NCBI RefSeq assembly: GCF_002105155.1
Contig: NW_019028989.1
Coordinates: 186,001 to 250,000 of the forward strand
DNA: 64,000 nucleotides
From: Lobosporangium transversale
Taxonomy: Eukaryota > Mortierellomycota > Mortierellomycetes > Mortierellales > Mortierellaceae
Direction: 5' to 3'
Shown: positions 1 through 12,642 of the stretch, in pieces
Layout of the letters: each line of letters begins with the position of its first letter
How positions within the stretch are numbered: the stretch's first letter is position 1
Notes under the pieces: generated by a model
The model's database searches: none
Told to the model about the DNA's origin: nothing
The model's input: only the letters and a program-made list of their open reading frames with translations
Position numbers and translations under genes: made by a program

Positions 1-1287
1 GTGAACACTGTTGGAGAAGAAATAGGACGCATAGGCCATCAAGGCGATTAGGCATGATTCCAATCCTGGGTAAAGATGGATATTTGTCCGTTTCAACGCC
101 AGAGCTGCAATCAATCCAATGATAACGCCAATCATCAGGGAAATAGAGAAAACAAAAAAGAATGTTGATACTCCGTGGAGCACATTGCCCAGATGAAAAT
201 CCTCTCCTCTGTATTTTTTCAACGTCCTAATGGAATAGGGATAGTTAGAATGGAGGAGGGGAGTTAAATGTAAATTGAGTGTCGTTAACGCTTTTTTTTT
301 TTTTTGTTACAATATTCCAAATTCTCAAATGTTCCTTACTCAAACATCACAATCGAAACGGCATCGTTGAGAATACTTTCTCCAAAAATGACGGAGTATA
401 ACTTTGGATCTACTTTGAGCTGGTTAAAAATAGCAAGGATCGTCACTGGATCCGTGGCAGATAAGACAGATCCAAAGATCATCGAGTCCAGGAAACTGAG
501 CTGAAGCGATTCAAGTCCTGTCAATGACAACAAGTATACGAGTACACTAATGGTTTTTTTTTTTTTTTTTTTTTTTTTGAAAATCGAAAAAAAAAAAAAA
601 AAAAAAAATACACGTGGTTAGTTGATGAGACTTTTCAGTGAGTGGGAAATTCAGAACATGGCGCTTGCTTTGCCCCCACCCCCCCTTTTTTTTTCTCTTC
701 TCATTTCTGCTTTTAACAGATGTTTGTGAACAAACTTTTGGTCTTACCCAACTACGAGTGCAGATATGAATGTGCCTACAAACGCAAAAGTCAAAATACT
801 ACCAAGGTTTCGGAAGAAGCGAGCTTGCTTCATCTCATATCCTGAATTAAGAATAATTGGCGGTAGTAGTAGGTTGAAAAAGTAGGTATGTTTAAATGTG
901 ACCATATCCTGAACCATGCGTCCTGGCGAGACCCGGATGATGAACCCGACAACCATCCCTATTTTACAAGAGAAGTATATATTTTATTTTATTTTTTTCA
1001 GTGAGCTTTTCTTTCTCTCATATTTGCCACAATTGGGATGCCATCGTAACACTGAGAAGCCTCCCCCTCTTTTTTTTTTTTTTTTTTTTAACTGAAGAGC
1101 TATACTAACCAGTCATGATGGAGATGACAGTCTCATGGATGGCAGTGATCTTGCGAACCTGAAGGTAATACGAAGTCCACATGGCACCGATCAACAACAC
1201 TGTGAGAATTAGTAATGCCCAGCTCGAATACAATTCCTCCACATCAGCTGGTGGCGGAATGCCCTCAGCAAAGTCAATTTCGCCCAT
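1..1287 (-). CDS. NHX1: Endosomal/vacuolar Na+(K+)/H+ exchanger, NHX1/NHE6-9 type (5' part, runs off the window)
   Basis: Monovalent cation/proton antiporter of the CPA1 family that sets lumenal pH of endosomes and vacuoles. Four exons join in phase: 1110-1287, 748-958, 340-546 and 1-226, with GT-AG introns. About 274 residues lie in the window and the C-terminal half is cut off by the left edge. A short acidic N-terminus is followed by hydrophobic helices. The conserved antiporter segment with ATDPV and then [13 protein letters not shown] (the Asn-Asp ion-binding pair) is in exon 3. The ESCLI...YFFSN helix in exon 4 is typical of NHX1. The start is the first ATG of a clean exon with no family sequence upstream. 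Introns 1 and 3 contain long T-runs; intron 2 contains a T-run followed directly by an A-run. The NHE family is certain; the endosomal subtype is inferred from the short N-terminus and motif wording. Confidence 0.93.
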
Positions 1288-1788
1288 GGAGTTTAAAATT
1301 ATACAAGTCTGTCAAGTAGATTGCTTCAATAAAAAAAGAAGGTGCTGAAAACGTTAAGGGCAATGGGAAAGAGGAGGTCTCGTGAGGTCGAGAATGCTGA
1401 TAATACAAAATAAAAAAGTGAAAAAAGGAAAAAGGAAAAAGGAAAAGAAATAAAGAAAAATAGATAGGTAGATAGATAAATAGATAGATAATGGGATGGA
1501 ATGGGTAGAGAACAAAGAATTGAATGTGAATGAATGAATGGATGAATGTGAGAGAGAGAATGATATAATTTATTTAATAACGACGTATGACAGAGAAAAA
1601 GCCTAATGGACTAAAAAAAAAAAAAAAAGAAGGGCGAAGGGGCCAATTTTGCAGTGCAACAGAACAGTAATCATATTTTCTCGTCCCTCTCCCTGTCGCT
1701 CAGGGACCAGTTGCACTGCCCAATCACCACGCATATTTCTTATGACTACTACAATTTTTTTATTTCAACATTGAAAAAAAGCCATTGC
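1288..1788. other. Spacer between the NHX1 5' end and the Seb1-like 3' end
   Basis: No coding signal was found. It holds a degenerate GATA-type microsatellite at about 1463-1492 and purine-rich A-tracts. It should contain the NHX1 promoter and the 3' UTR of the Seb1-like gene; no specific site could be assigned. Confidence 0.5.
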
Positions 1789-1837
1789 TCATTCCCAGCG
1801 CGACTTCTTATTCCGTCTATTCTCTTCTTCATGCCCA

Positions 1838-1878
<41 letters not shown>

Positions 1879-2662
1879 ATTTACCCCAGGGAAAGAAGCA
1901 TGGAATGATGAATCTTGACTCTGTCCGAGCTCACGCTTCCCAGGTCCTTGCTCTGCTTGGTCTTGCGAGAATCCTCCATGAGGACGATTTGGAAGTGGAT
2001 GCAATCGTTGTTCAAAAGTAGATGCATGATCATTAAACCCACGGCCTCCACGACCCATACCTCCACCCACATTACCTCCTCCACGACCCCCACGACCCCC
2101 ACGACTACCCATACCATCAGCTCCTCCACGTCCACGGCCTTCTGTAAATCCATCACCTCCTCCTCGACCTCCACCTCGACCTCCACGACCCACACCAGCA
2201 CCAGCACCTCCTCCTCCGCCACCCTTTCTTGGTAATGCTTCACGACCATCCGCCGAGACTGCCTCAATATTTGGCTCCAGAATCGTAACACCTCCACGGA
2301 TTGGCTCATGTGGTCCAAAACCTCCGATGACACTGTTGCTCAACCATCGACGATCTGTATCCGTCAATCGTTCTAATGGAATAAGACTGGCCCCTGAAGT
2401 ATAATCAAAGCAATCTCGAGGACCAAATCCACAACCCCATCCAACCTTCATCACCTCTCCCTGTACAGTCGTCCGATCTAGCTCAGCCTTGCATCGTTCT
2501 GCATGGGCTCGATCCGCCATCTTGATAAACGCGTTAAATTTCGCATGGTTCACCATCAAGGTCGCAATTTTGCCTTTGGCCGCAAAGATCGCCTCTAATT
2601 CAGTCTCCGAAATCGTAGGCACAAATGTGCCACCTACCCATAGAGTTCGACTGATAACTATG

Positions 2663-2722
<60 letters not shown>

Positions 2723-4508
2723 GAAAAGAGAGGGAAAATATTAGTTTAGAATGAAAGCTATTTTTTGCTCTCTTTTACTTAAGAAAATTGATGATAAAAG
2801 CTTTATGGTTATACCTCGAATTTGATCCGGTCCAACAGATGGGTCCTCCTTAACGACTATGGGAGCTCTAGGTGGATTAGATTGGAATCTGTCTGTTGGA
2901 TGCTGAGAAGGACCACCATTGGTATCAATAAAAGGCTGTGGCCGATTTGGCAGGCCGGGAAAATTATTGGTACCACTAATGTTATTAATGCCAGGACCAC
3001 CATGGTATGATTGTAGGTGGCTGACGCGATCCATGGGTCCTTGCGTAGATGATGATGATCCATCATCTTGAAGTCGAGGCAGGGGGAACTGACCCGGTAA
3101 TGGAAAAGGCGGAAAGGGGGGTAAAGGTAAAGATGTCGTCGAACCTAATGGCAAATGACCTGCCTGTAGAAGTGATGCATTCTTGTTGGCATTCAGAAAT
3201 GCTAGGTGAGCCATAGCGTTGACATCAAACTCTTGTCCATAGTGATTAGGTATATTGGAGGATGGCGCCGCAGACGACGATGATGATAACGATGATGATG
3301 ACGACGCCGACGCTGGCGCCGACGACGTCGATGGTACATGGCTAGATAAGCCAAAGTGGGGCATCATAATTGGTGGCTGTGCATTTGGCTGTGGCTGTGC
3401 ATTTTGCTGTGCATTTTGGTATGCCAAACGAGGGTCAATGCGAGGGTCTCGTACACCCGAAGACGTAGTTGTAATAGCAGCACTAACGCTGCTGTTGCTA
3501 CTCCCTTCGTTGAAGCTGCCACCCTTTTGTTGAACATCAGTATGCATACTATATGCAGATGGAATAGTGCTTGAAACCATAGTATTATTATTTGAGAGAA
3601 AGGTGCCATTCTGATTGCTATTCAATAACACCCCCTGAAGTTGCTGTAGAACCGGTGGGAGCTCGTGGGCCGGCGCTTGGAAAATAGGAGTTTGTGCGAC
3701 TACGGATGAGGTGGCTGTTGTTGCCGCCGTTGTTAAGGAAGGGTATGTTTGATGTGGAACGGCTCCAGCTTCCGGGATCGATGTTGACGTTCCAGATGCA
3801 GATGCAGATGCAGCCTTGACTTGCGAAACTGTCGCCAATAAGGTCTGCAAAGCCAGAGCAGATGAAGGGTCAGAGATGCCGGCAAGTAAGGGGTTTTTGG
3901 ATGAGGGTGGCTGCTCAGTAGTGGGTAGTATCGCGGGCTGTGTATACGCTGCACCATAACTGATCGGCATGGTTGTCGAGGCAGAAGCATCAGTTGCTGT
4001 TGTTGCTAAAGGGACATAGGAAGGCGTGGATGGCTCAGATGATGTAGGAGTCTGGGCCAGGGATGCTGCGAGAGATGAGATGAATGATGCAGTCTTTTCT
4101 GTCATATCGCTGCCTGCTAAGTTGTCCAAATTGTTTTTAAGTTGACAAAATAAAATAATAATGAGTGAGCATACGAGCAGACCGATCAGAAAGTAATTGA
4201 TACATGCTAATAACTATGGCACTGTTTATGTTGCCCTTCAAAAGGCAAAAAAAAAAAAAAAGAAAAGAAAAAAGAAAAAAGAAAGAAAGAAAGCTTACCT
4301 GATGGTTGGGATTGTGCAGTGTTAACCACTTGCGATGTGGAAGACGAGCCTGTTTGAGCTGCGTTTGATCCATCTAGAAGCGGGAAATACTTCTTTTTGA
4401 TACTCTCTATCACTGTCGACGTAAATGTTCCTGAGCGCTCCCAGATTTCCACAACACGTTTTACTTTCTCCTACGGATCGAGAAACAAATTAAAATTCCC
4501 CCGGGATA

Positions 4509-4539
<31 letters not shown>

Positions 4540-5356
4540 GAAAATTGGCAAGGGATTTATAAAATGGAAGAAGGAAGGAAATTTGGGGATTAATAAGAAG
4601 GAACATTTAGCCAACAGCATAGAGTATGTGCATCATTACAGAATTCATGAATAGATTGATAGTTCATAGCGGCCTTTATTGGTGTCTGCTGCGGCTGCTG
4701 ATAATTTTTCTTTTCTTTCAACTTTTTTTTTTTTTTTTTTTTTTTTTCTTATTTTCTTTTTATATGAGCCCTTCTTCATTTTTCATGTCCTGATGTGGTA
4801 TATGTGGTCTTATTTTTTTTTTTTTTTTTTTTTTTTGATCGAATCCTATATTTGCCCATTGTTGAAAAAATGCCTTCAGCTGAAAATATATTGTTAAATG
4901 TCGGATATAGCCGCCAATTGGTAAAGAAAAAAGTCATTCTGCAGAGGATGCGAAAATGATCCATCGTCTGTGCCTTCAAACAACATCGCTAACGTATTTT
5001 ATATTGATGGTGACTGTTTCCTTGGAGCTTATTGTGAAGATCCATTGGAGAGCGATTCAAGCGTCCTGGAATACTTTCGTGTTGACATTTCCTGCTGATC
5101 GCACTCTCAATATGGTTTTCACTGTGCTAGGCTTTTTTTTTTTTTTGCCTTTTTTCTTTCCTTTTAAATAGTGATTATATATATTATCCTTGTATCCTCC
5201 GAATCAAATCGTTAAACGAGCAAAATCCATGAATACAAGCTCCTGCTTTAGACGGCGTCCTCGCTCCATTTCTCTTCTCCTGAGAAAATCATTGTAGATG
5301 AGAGGGGAAAGGAAAGATAGGTCTATATTTTTGGGGGCTAGATAATAATAATAATG

Positions 5357-5405
<49 letters not shown>

Positions 5406-5843
5406 CTTTTCTTTATCCTCCTGGACTTTGCAAAATTCCGCAAAGAGCGCCTCGATATTTTTCTCAAATCGTGCTACATATTCAGCACCTGTGAAGGATG
5501 ATCCTGAAGAAGCAGAACCCGAAGATGATGCTTTTGTCTTGATCGATTGTGAGGCTCGACAGATAGAGTCAAGCACATACAAGCCTGTGAGCTTGTACTC
5601 GGGCACACACCGAGTAATAAACTTCTCGAGACAGTAAACAACATTTTTGTAGTATCGGGCCGATTTGATAGCCATCTTTGTCAACCGGTCAATCTTTGAC
5701 GCAGATGGATTTCGTGAATCAAATAGACCATAGAGCTCCTTTTGGAACTCGACCACTTCTGGAGGGTCCTGTTTCCCGCTACTACTATTGCTGCCGTTGC
5801 TGCTGCTGCTGCCGTGATGACTTGACGAGTCTTTGTTCGCCAT
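1789..5843 (-). CDS. seb1: Nrd1/Seb1-like RNA polymerase II CTD-binding and RNA-binding termination factor
   Basis: Four exons (5406-5843, 4299-4470, 2815-4116, 1789-2657) join in phase to 926 residues. Residues about 20-200 form a CTD-interacting domain (CID), with helices ending in VKRVVEIWERSGTF. Residues about 204-637 are a low-complexity Ser/Thr/Pro/Gln linker. Residues about 639-716 are an RRM beginning RTLWVGGTF. It is followed by the hallmark WGCGFGPRDCFDY...DRRWL...GGFG block of Nrd1/Seb1. The tail is Gly/Arg-rich with a poly-Gln run just before a basic C-terminus. Family members bind phosphorylated Pol II CTD and nascent RNA in the nucleus and drive termination or 3' end formation. 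The ATG at 5843 is preferred over an in-frame ATG at 5861 because it begins the conserved part. The intron after exon 1 is about 935 bases, long for this window, and starts inside an ATT microsatellite. It is divergent from DR1. Confidence 0.92.
5342..5403. repeat. (AAT)n microsatellite at a splice donor
   Basis: About twenty AAT/ATT units abut the end of exon 1 of the Seb1-like gene. On the minus strand the donor GTATT merges directly into (ATT)n. Confidence 0.9.
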
Positions 5844-5995
5844 GTTGGTCCAGAAGCACAAAATAAAAAATAAAAAATAAAAAAAAACAATGAAATAGGC
5901 TTATTGTCTGTCCTGAGTTTGTTGATGTACGAGATGAACGATAATGTGATGCTACATTTGAAAGCCTTTTTCATTGTTTGGTGGCTTTGCAGTTA

Positions 5996-6028
<33 letters not shown>

Positions 6029-6325
6029 GTGGACAAAGAAGGTACGGTACCGTTATTTAAATAAAGTCGGCTTTGCTCGCAAAGGCCCAACCCTCTCATT
6101 ACTTCACATTACACTACACATACAGCTCCTAATAGACTGACGGACGGACACAACGAATAGAATAAAAGTCGATAGGAGGAAAAAAATAAAAAAAAAAAAA
6201 AGGAGAAAAAGAAAAGAAACAGGGATAGAAAGACAGATAAAGACAGTTTATAAAGACTTGACACTTCCTAAACGCCAACGACCCGCTGATACCAACCAAC
6301 CAACTTTTCAAAGAATATAATTACA
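5844..6325. promoter_or_regulatory. Shared divergent promoter region of the Seb1-like gene and DR1
   Basis: The 482-base gap between two outward-facing start codons must hold both promoters. It contains an A-tract of about 27 at 6000-6026 and a GATAGAAAGACAGATAAAGACAG stretch-like purine-rich leader before DR1. No specific factor site could be assigned. Confidence 0.5.
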
Positions 6326-6379
6326 ATGAGTGACAATGAGCGAGGAAACGATGATGAATTGTCTTTGCCAAAAGGCATG

Positions 6380-6415
<36 letters not shown>

Positions 6416-6931
6416 AATCCCGTTTCATGCATGAAAAAACAAAAAAAAAAAGCATGAACTAAAGCGGTAATTCTTTTTATTTCTTTTTCCTATTAGCAAC
6501 GGTACAGAAACTCATCAATGAAATGATGCCCGATGACATTGCATGTGCCAAAGATACACGCGATTTGCTGATCGAATGTTGCGTTGGTAAATGGCTCCAC
6601 TTTCATTCTGTCTATCGGTCAACCAAAAAAAAAAAAAAAAAAAAAAAAAAGCTCAAAGAATGGACTTGAAGCATGAAGGATGAAATGCGACAGGATTCCC
6701 ATTAACTTCCTCTCTCTCTCCCTCTCTCTTTTTTTTTTTTTTTTGTTTTTGCGCTTTTAGAATTTATCCACTTGCTTGCATCAGAATCTAATGAAATTTG
6801 TGAAAAGGAGACAAAAAAGACTATTGCAGCAGAACATGTCATTGCGGCTCTCAAGGTAAAAAAAAAAAAAAAAAAAAAAGTCAAATAGGCAGTTGTTTAA
6901 TTGATAAACATTAGAGCAATAAACTGACTAG

Positions 6932-6969
<38 letters not shown>

Positions 6970-7285
6970 AATCTGGATCAAATAGGCACTAGGTTTTGAT
7001 GGATACCTCCCAGAAGTTGAGGTGGTTCTGCAGGATCATAGAACACAGCAAAAATCTAAAGTATTTTTTTTTTTTTTTTTTTTTTTTCAACCAGCAATGT
7101 CGGTACAATTCTTAATATCTTTGCTGATATATTGGATCACTTTGATTTCATACTTTCTGCTCTAGGATAAGGATAAGAAATCGGGAAGGCTAGAGAACTC
7201 TGGCAAGACGGAAGAGGAACTGTTATTGGAACAGACTAGATTATTTGCAGAGGCAAAATCTAGGCAATTGACACAGCAACATTAG
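6326..7285 (+). CDS. DR1: NC2 beta (Dr1), histone-fold TBP-binding transcription repressor
   Basis: Five exons (6326-6374, 6497-6586, 6761-6855, 6986-7060, 7166-7285) give 142 residues, close to other fungal Ncb2 proteins. The histone fold spans about residues 14-90: LPKATVQKLINEM, then DTRDLLIECCVEFIHLLASE, then KKTIAAEHVIAALKALGF. These are the conserved helices of Dr1. With NC2 alpha (Drap1) it clamps TBP on promoters and blocks TFIIA/TFIIB entry in the nucleus. Intron 1 starts with GC rather than GT: only the AAAAG|GCATGT boundary gives the invariant PKATVQ join. Introns 1-4 hold T- or A-runs of about 20-35. The ATG is the first in a short clean leader. The C-terminal tail is basic and then Gln-rich. 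Confidence 0.95.
6375..6496 (+). other. GC-AG intron of DR1
   Basis: The intron begins GCATGT and ends TATTAG. Using a nearby GT (GCAT|GTCTTT) throws the frame to a stop soon after the join. The GC donor restores the conserved histone-fold sequence exactly. Confidence 0.8.
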
Positions 7286-7578
7286 TTTAGAACAATATCA
7301 AATAAACGAAATCAAGAACCTTAAGCAAAGTGTCATTGCATTGCATATCATCAGCTTCATGGGTTGACATGGTTATTCATGAATGTTTTATTATTACGAG
7401 GTAGGGGGTAATAGATCAAAAGAGATATATATATATATCTTTTTTTGTGCCATTTCGTATACATACACTGGATACATGTGTCTGCATGGATGTAGATGAG
7501 CTTGTGGTGCAAAGCGGATGGGTTTAATTAATTATGTACTATTTTTCGTAGTTCAGCCTCATTTCAGGCTATTTTCAT

Positions 7579-10500
7579 TTATCGTGATGTTACAACCGCT
7601 GATGACAGTGACCGCTTTGAAACAGGTGGTGGACCAATAGCGGATGTGGGCGAAGTCAATGGCATGTCAAGCGAGTGCCTTTCGCGGCGTGAAGGATCGT
7701 AATGAGCATCGGGATGGCGTTGCTGAGGCGATTCATGAGGTCTCTGATGAGGATGAGGTAAAGGAGCTGAGGTAGGACCTTGAGGATAACCATGGCCGGC
7801 GACGCGATACGAGTTAGGCCTGCCCGGCTCGTTGCTCCCAAAGTAACCATTATTTAGGTCTTCACGTGGGAGAGGAGACATCACCAACCTTTCTTCATTC
7901 CGGAATGGTCGTCCAGACATTCTCTCGGCCTCTTCCCGGCTGTACGGCTCTGGTCGATCAGCCTGATGGGAGTATCGGACATTTCCTCCTTCATAGGGCC
8001 TGCCTTCAGAGCCTAAAAAGCGCCGTGGTGGTCCTGGAGACATGGATCGCCTAGATTCACGTGCCATGACCTTAGGATCACTTGGATATCTCGACTGGTG
8101 ATGAAATCCCTCCCGATCAGCATCATATTCCGTAGTACTCTGTGATCGGACAGGGTAATCACGACCCACATGATCCTTCATCATTGGCGGCTTTCCACTT
8201 TCTCTGTAGAAATCTCTCTCCTGATATGGACCAGACTGAGGGTGTCGCTCTGCTCCGACCACACCACTGTATGTATGTGGTCGTTCTGGGCCTGATGACG
8301 TGGCCTCTGGAGCAGGAGCTCGACCGATAGGGACTGGTTCACGGGGATGCTGAGGACTGTGAGGAAGTTGCTCGAATCTTGACCGGTGAGCAGCTCCTGC
8401 ATCAAGCTCATGGAATGATCTTGAGCGTTGCTCGCTCCAACTATGGGCCGGTCCACGCACGCGATCAATGTCAGTCATCGATCGCAGACGATCATGGTCC
8501 AATTCTGGTCGACGGAGAGGCTCTATTGATCGCCCCATCGTTGGAGGCCCTCCTGGGACAGATCGAGCGCCATGACCTCCTGCACCAGGCTCTAATGGAT
8601 AAGGTGAGCTAGGATAGTCTGTAGGTGGACGTTGTGGGATTCGAACAGGGCCTCTGGGCGAAGTTAGTTCCTCCCGTGACAGTGGAGACGAGGGAGGGCC
8701 TCCTCTTGGCCACGAGTCCATGGTTGAGGCTCGAGGTGGTGGGATAGGAGGGTGGGGAGCTTGATCTTGCGGATGTGGTGACGGCATAGGTCCTCTGCTA
8801 GGAGGTGCTGATGACCAACCCGCATGGCGATGTCTTACTTCTTGATGGCGTTGTTGGTCCCATCCCCATCGATCTGGGCCTGAAGCATTCCATTCTGATG
8901 GAGAGGCGCGCCTTGCCTCGGATGGCGATGGTGGGTAATCTGATGGAGGGTGAGTAAAAGTTCGAGCGCGCTCATACTCTGGCGCTTCTGAACGCGTTAT
9001 AATAGGTCCTGGAGGAGGTTGTCTCGAGTGTGGTGCTCCATGGTAATACTCTGAAGGCGGTGTACTGGGATCTTGACCTGGTCCAGGCCATGACCCACCA
9101 TTTCGCCCGTGTGAAGGCGGGCCTCTTCTATCCTGACTAGATATGGCACCAGAGGGTGGTGGGACTGAAGGAAGGGGTGCTGACATTGGTGAAGAGGTTA
9201 CAGGAGCTGAGGGCTGGCCGTGACTGAAGGAAGAATGAGAGAATGAGCGACCATGCTGGGACAAGAAGGCTGGTGTCTCTTTTGTACTTGGTGGCGTCAC
9301 GGCCCTCCGCTCTAGGGTCCCACTCCGGTGAACGAAGCTCATGGGCGCATTTCCAGATGCATATCTCGACTGTGGGCCGCCACTATCACGACGTACCATT
9401 CCTTGCTCCCTTTCGTCCTGTGACTCAAATCCTGATGGATGGATAGGTTCCGGAGCCGAACTAGGCATTTGAGACATTCGCTGGTCCCGCATGGGTTGCG
9501 CTGGGGCAGATACGGACGCTGATACAGAAGCTGATGAAGCGGGCATTGTACGCTCTGATTCCGGTTCCTGTTTTGAGTCAGGACGAAGCGTTGGTACTGC
9601 TTGGCCCTTGCCATGAGCTTGCCCTTGCCCAGCAGGTGAAGCGGTCGTTGGAGAGATGGGTGATGTGGACAACATATATGGAGGACCAGCCTTGGCCGTT
9701 GCATTACCAACTTCACCCGATTGAGATGCAGAAAAATTATTCGATGGCGTCTCCGTTGGTGAATCTTCCATATGATCATCTCCACTTTCTTCACTCTTGT
9801 CCTGGTTGGAGCCAGGAACGGGACCAGGATATCCACTGCATCGGTTGTGACCGAAATCGAGACGAAGATGACGCGTTAGTGCGTCTTGCCTTACAAAATT
9901 ACGGTGACATTCTGGGCAACTGTATGGTTTGATTCTCCAGTGTGTGCGCATATGTCGGTTACAGTCATGTAGTCTCGAGAAAGCTCTTGCACTATTTGAC
10001 GGTAATTCCGATTATAAAAAAAAAAAAAAAAAAAAAAAAAGGTAAGCTTACAGTGATAGATTTGCATTCAACATTGTCACCACACTTTCTCCCTCTTCTT
10101 CCAGTGGAGACCCTTGTCAGCCTACCAACTTTTCCTCTCTCCTCCCTTTTAGGCTCCAGCCATGGATGTTACCCATTTAACTCCACATATGATAGTCTGG
10201 TCCATCTTACAAACAAATCAGAAGTCAGACTTTCATAAAAACTAGCCAAAGATGCGCGCAAAGAAGAAAAGGCAAGAGTCCCTGGTCTTTTATGCGAGCT
10301 AGAAAATATTGGAAAACGAACCTCCAACAAGCAAAGATGGTTCTACAGGTAGAACATTCTCCGTGCCCAGTAGACTAATATTTTTCTTATGATCTGACCA
10401 CTTTTTCACTGCTAGTAGAGTATATTCAGCTTGCAGGTCAATTGAATCTTCCTGCCATCTCTCGCCATCTCTCACCATCTCTCGCCCACATTGCATTATT

Positions 10501-11543
10501 ACAGCTCCATAGACATTAACTTACCAATGGGCAAACGAACAAACAAAAGGCCGCTCTTGTGTATGGGTCCGTTGATGGGATTTAAGATTAAAAGGTCGTG
10601 TAAAGTACTTGTCGCACTGTGGGCACTTGTGCTTTGCTGGGGTCGTCCGCTTTTTGCTACTGCCGTTATTAACGCTCGCAGTATTTCCAAAGCTACCTCC
10701 GTTTTCCCTATTGGCTGCAGCACCATTACTAGCTTCGGCACCATTGGTTGAATTAACACTATGGTTGTTAGGTTGACTATGATGCTCTCCCCCCTGTGTA
10801 AGGCTCTGCTCTGAATTTGGAGGACGCGCCTGAAGGGGCCGGTTATTACGGGGGCCGCCTTGTCGAGGTGACTCAGTAGTGGCGTTCCAGGTAGACATAC
10901 CGGAATATCTCTGATCATCAGCTGAACCATCATGATTATACCCAGATCCATACCCTGCTCCCGGGCGGGGTAAGATATTGGGTAATGATCGGGAGCCATG
11001 GGATGGATGTGGGTGTTGCTGTGGATGGTGTGGAGCGCCAAAGGGCTGTTGCTGTTCTGGGTGTGGATAAAAAGAGCGATTATGTCTATCTGATCCGTTG
11101 TCGTCAAGCTCATCTTCGTCCATAAGCTCATCAACATTTTCCTCGTCTGTTTCACCAGTCTGTTTGTTTTCCCTCTCATCCATATCATCATCATCTTCTA
11201 GCTCATCCTCTTCGTTTTCCTCGCCTCGGAGTCTATTTCTCTGCTGTGAGATTGTATCATTGTCTTTGAATCTTCTCCCTTCGCGCACGCCCTCATGATT
11301 ATGGGATAGATTTTCTTGCGAGACTTTTGTCCGCATTGGGCCGTGATTCTCGTTGGCACCCATTGGGCCCATAGCAGCAGAGTAAGATCGCTGATGAAAC
11401 TCGCTTTCTGAGATAGGCCGTTTATTAGGTAGACGTGGGCCTTCGTTTGTAGGGCTGATGGGGAAGGACGATAGTCCGTTGACTGCCTTTGAGTCCAGTG
11501 GTGACCGAACTTTAGAGGAATGGGTATCTAGATCGTAATACAT
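7579..11543 (-). CDS. Crz1-like C2H2 zinc-finger transcription factor
   Basis: Two exons (10525-11543 and 7579-9991) join in phase to 1,143 residues; the 5' end is uncertain. Three C2H2 fingers lie around residues 309-395 and are split by the intron: [21 protein letters not shown]; then a second finger with CSFAHCARAF and spacing C-x4-C; then [18 protein letters not shown] followed by a GHNRC end. The [19 protein letters not shown] wording matches Crz1, the calcineurin-regulated nuclear factor. The N-terminal third has a long acidic D/E-rich stretch. The remaining 750 residues are Pro/Ser/Arg-rich and disordered, a likely regulatory region. ATG 11543 lies just upstream of a plausible acceptor (ATCTAG, about 11533), so an extra upstream exon is possible. 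A direct Crz1 orthologue is probable but unproven; another three-finger C2H2 factor is the alternative. Confidence 0.82.
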
Positions 11544-12585
11544 GAAAAACAATATATATATAAATAAAAAAAATAAAAAAAAAAATAAAATAAAATAAAA
11601 AGACATGTTACTTGATAGCGGCAATCATGGGAAGCATCGTATGATCCCAGGTAGAGATTGAAAACCAGAGCGGGAACACGGAAAAGGAAAGAGGGAGGAA
11701 GGGAAAGGGGAAGAGAGGGGAGGAACAAGTAACTAATAACCAAGATGTGTCTCGGACAGGGAATGGATGAAATGTAAGAGGCAAAAGGATACTTGCTTTG
11801 CAAGAGGAGGTAAGGATGTCTCTGCATCGGTTTGGGGATATTGGATGAACAATATTATGCCTTACCTAGGCTAGTTGATCCGGGCTGCATACTATAGTGA
11901 CTCTTGAAATGACGTTGCTGCTGCCTGTCTCGCCTCTGATGTTCTCACTCTTGCTTGAATGCCGTCTGCCTGAGGGTCTCGTTTCAACGTATACAAATGG
12001 TGGGGGCGAGCACTGAACCAGTTCGTTTTAAATCCGAGATTGAGACTGATGTGAAGGGGGCGATAACTAAAGATTCCTGTATGGAGAAGAGGAGAAAGAG
12101 ACCAATGCTGAAGAAGGACGGCAGTAAAAAATGACAGAAAAGAAGGGCCAAGATATGACTTCTCGCACAACAATAGAGATGGATGTAAACAGGCTGGAGG
12201 CAGGGACCCTTGATGAAAAGTGCGTCAGTAGAGAGGGAGGCCGATGATGATGGCGACTGTTATCTCTGTAAATAAGCTGCAGGTCAATACAAAGCCGCAA
12301 GACAAAGGCGAGAAAAAAAATATTATGGTGATATATTATGGAGATATAAATAAATATATTAAATGTTAGTGCACAAGACGGCTGCGCTAACGTTGTTGGG
12401 AGTAAAATAGTTGTTGGTGGTAACGCAGTGCGGTTCCTGTGAGTATGGGAAGCAGGAGGCTAATACCGACGCAAAAGGCTAACGAGAACGTTGGAGGCCG
12501 ATATGAGAACGAAGGCAAGAGCAACAATGATCGCTTGTGTCGCGTATTAATATTACTAGGATTTTTCAGCTCTGCAAAGCACAAT

Positions 12586-12587
<2 letters not shown>

Positions 12588-12616
<29 letters not shown>

Positions 12617-12642
12617 AAGAAGAAGAAGAAGAAGAAGAAGAA
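12588..12642. repeat. (GAA)n microsatellite
   Basis: About eighteen perfect GAA/AAG units, followed by an interrupted A-rich tail. Confidence 0.95.

Noticed and set aside
4956-5171. 71-codon plus-strand frame inside the Seb1-like intron
   Set aside because: No recognisable domain and ends in a T-run; the interval is explained as an intron between two CID exons.
10299-10496. 65-codon minus frame between Crz1-like exons
   Set aside because: Lies in the 533-base intron whose flanking splice sites reconstruct zinc finger 2 exactly.
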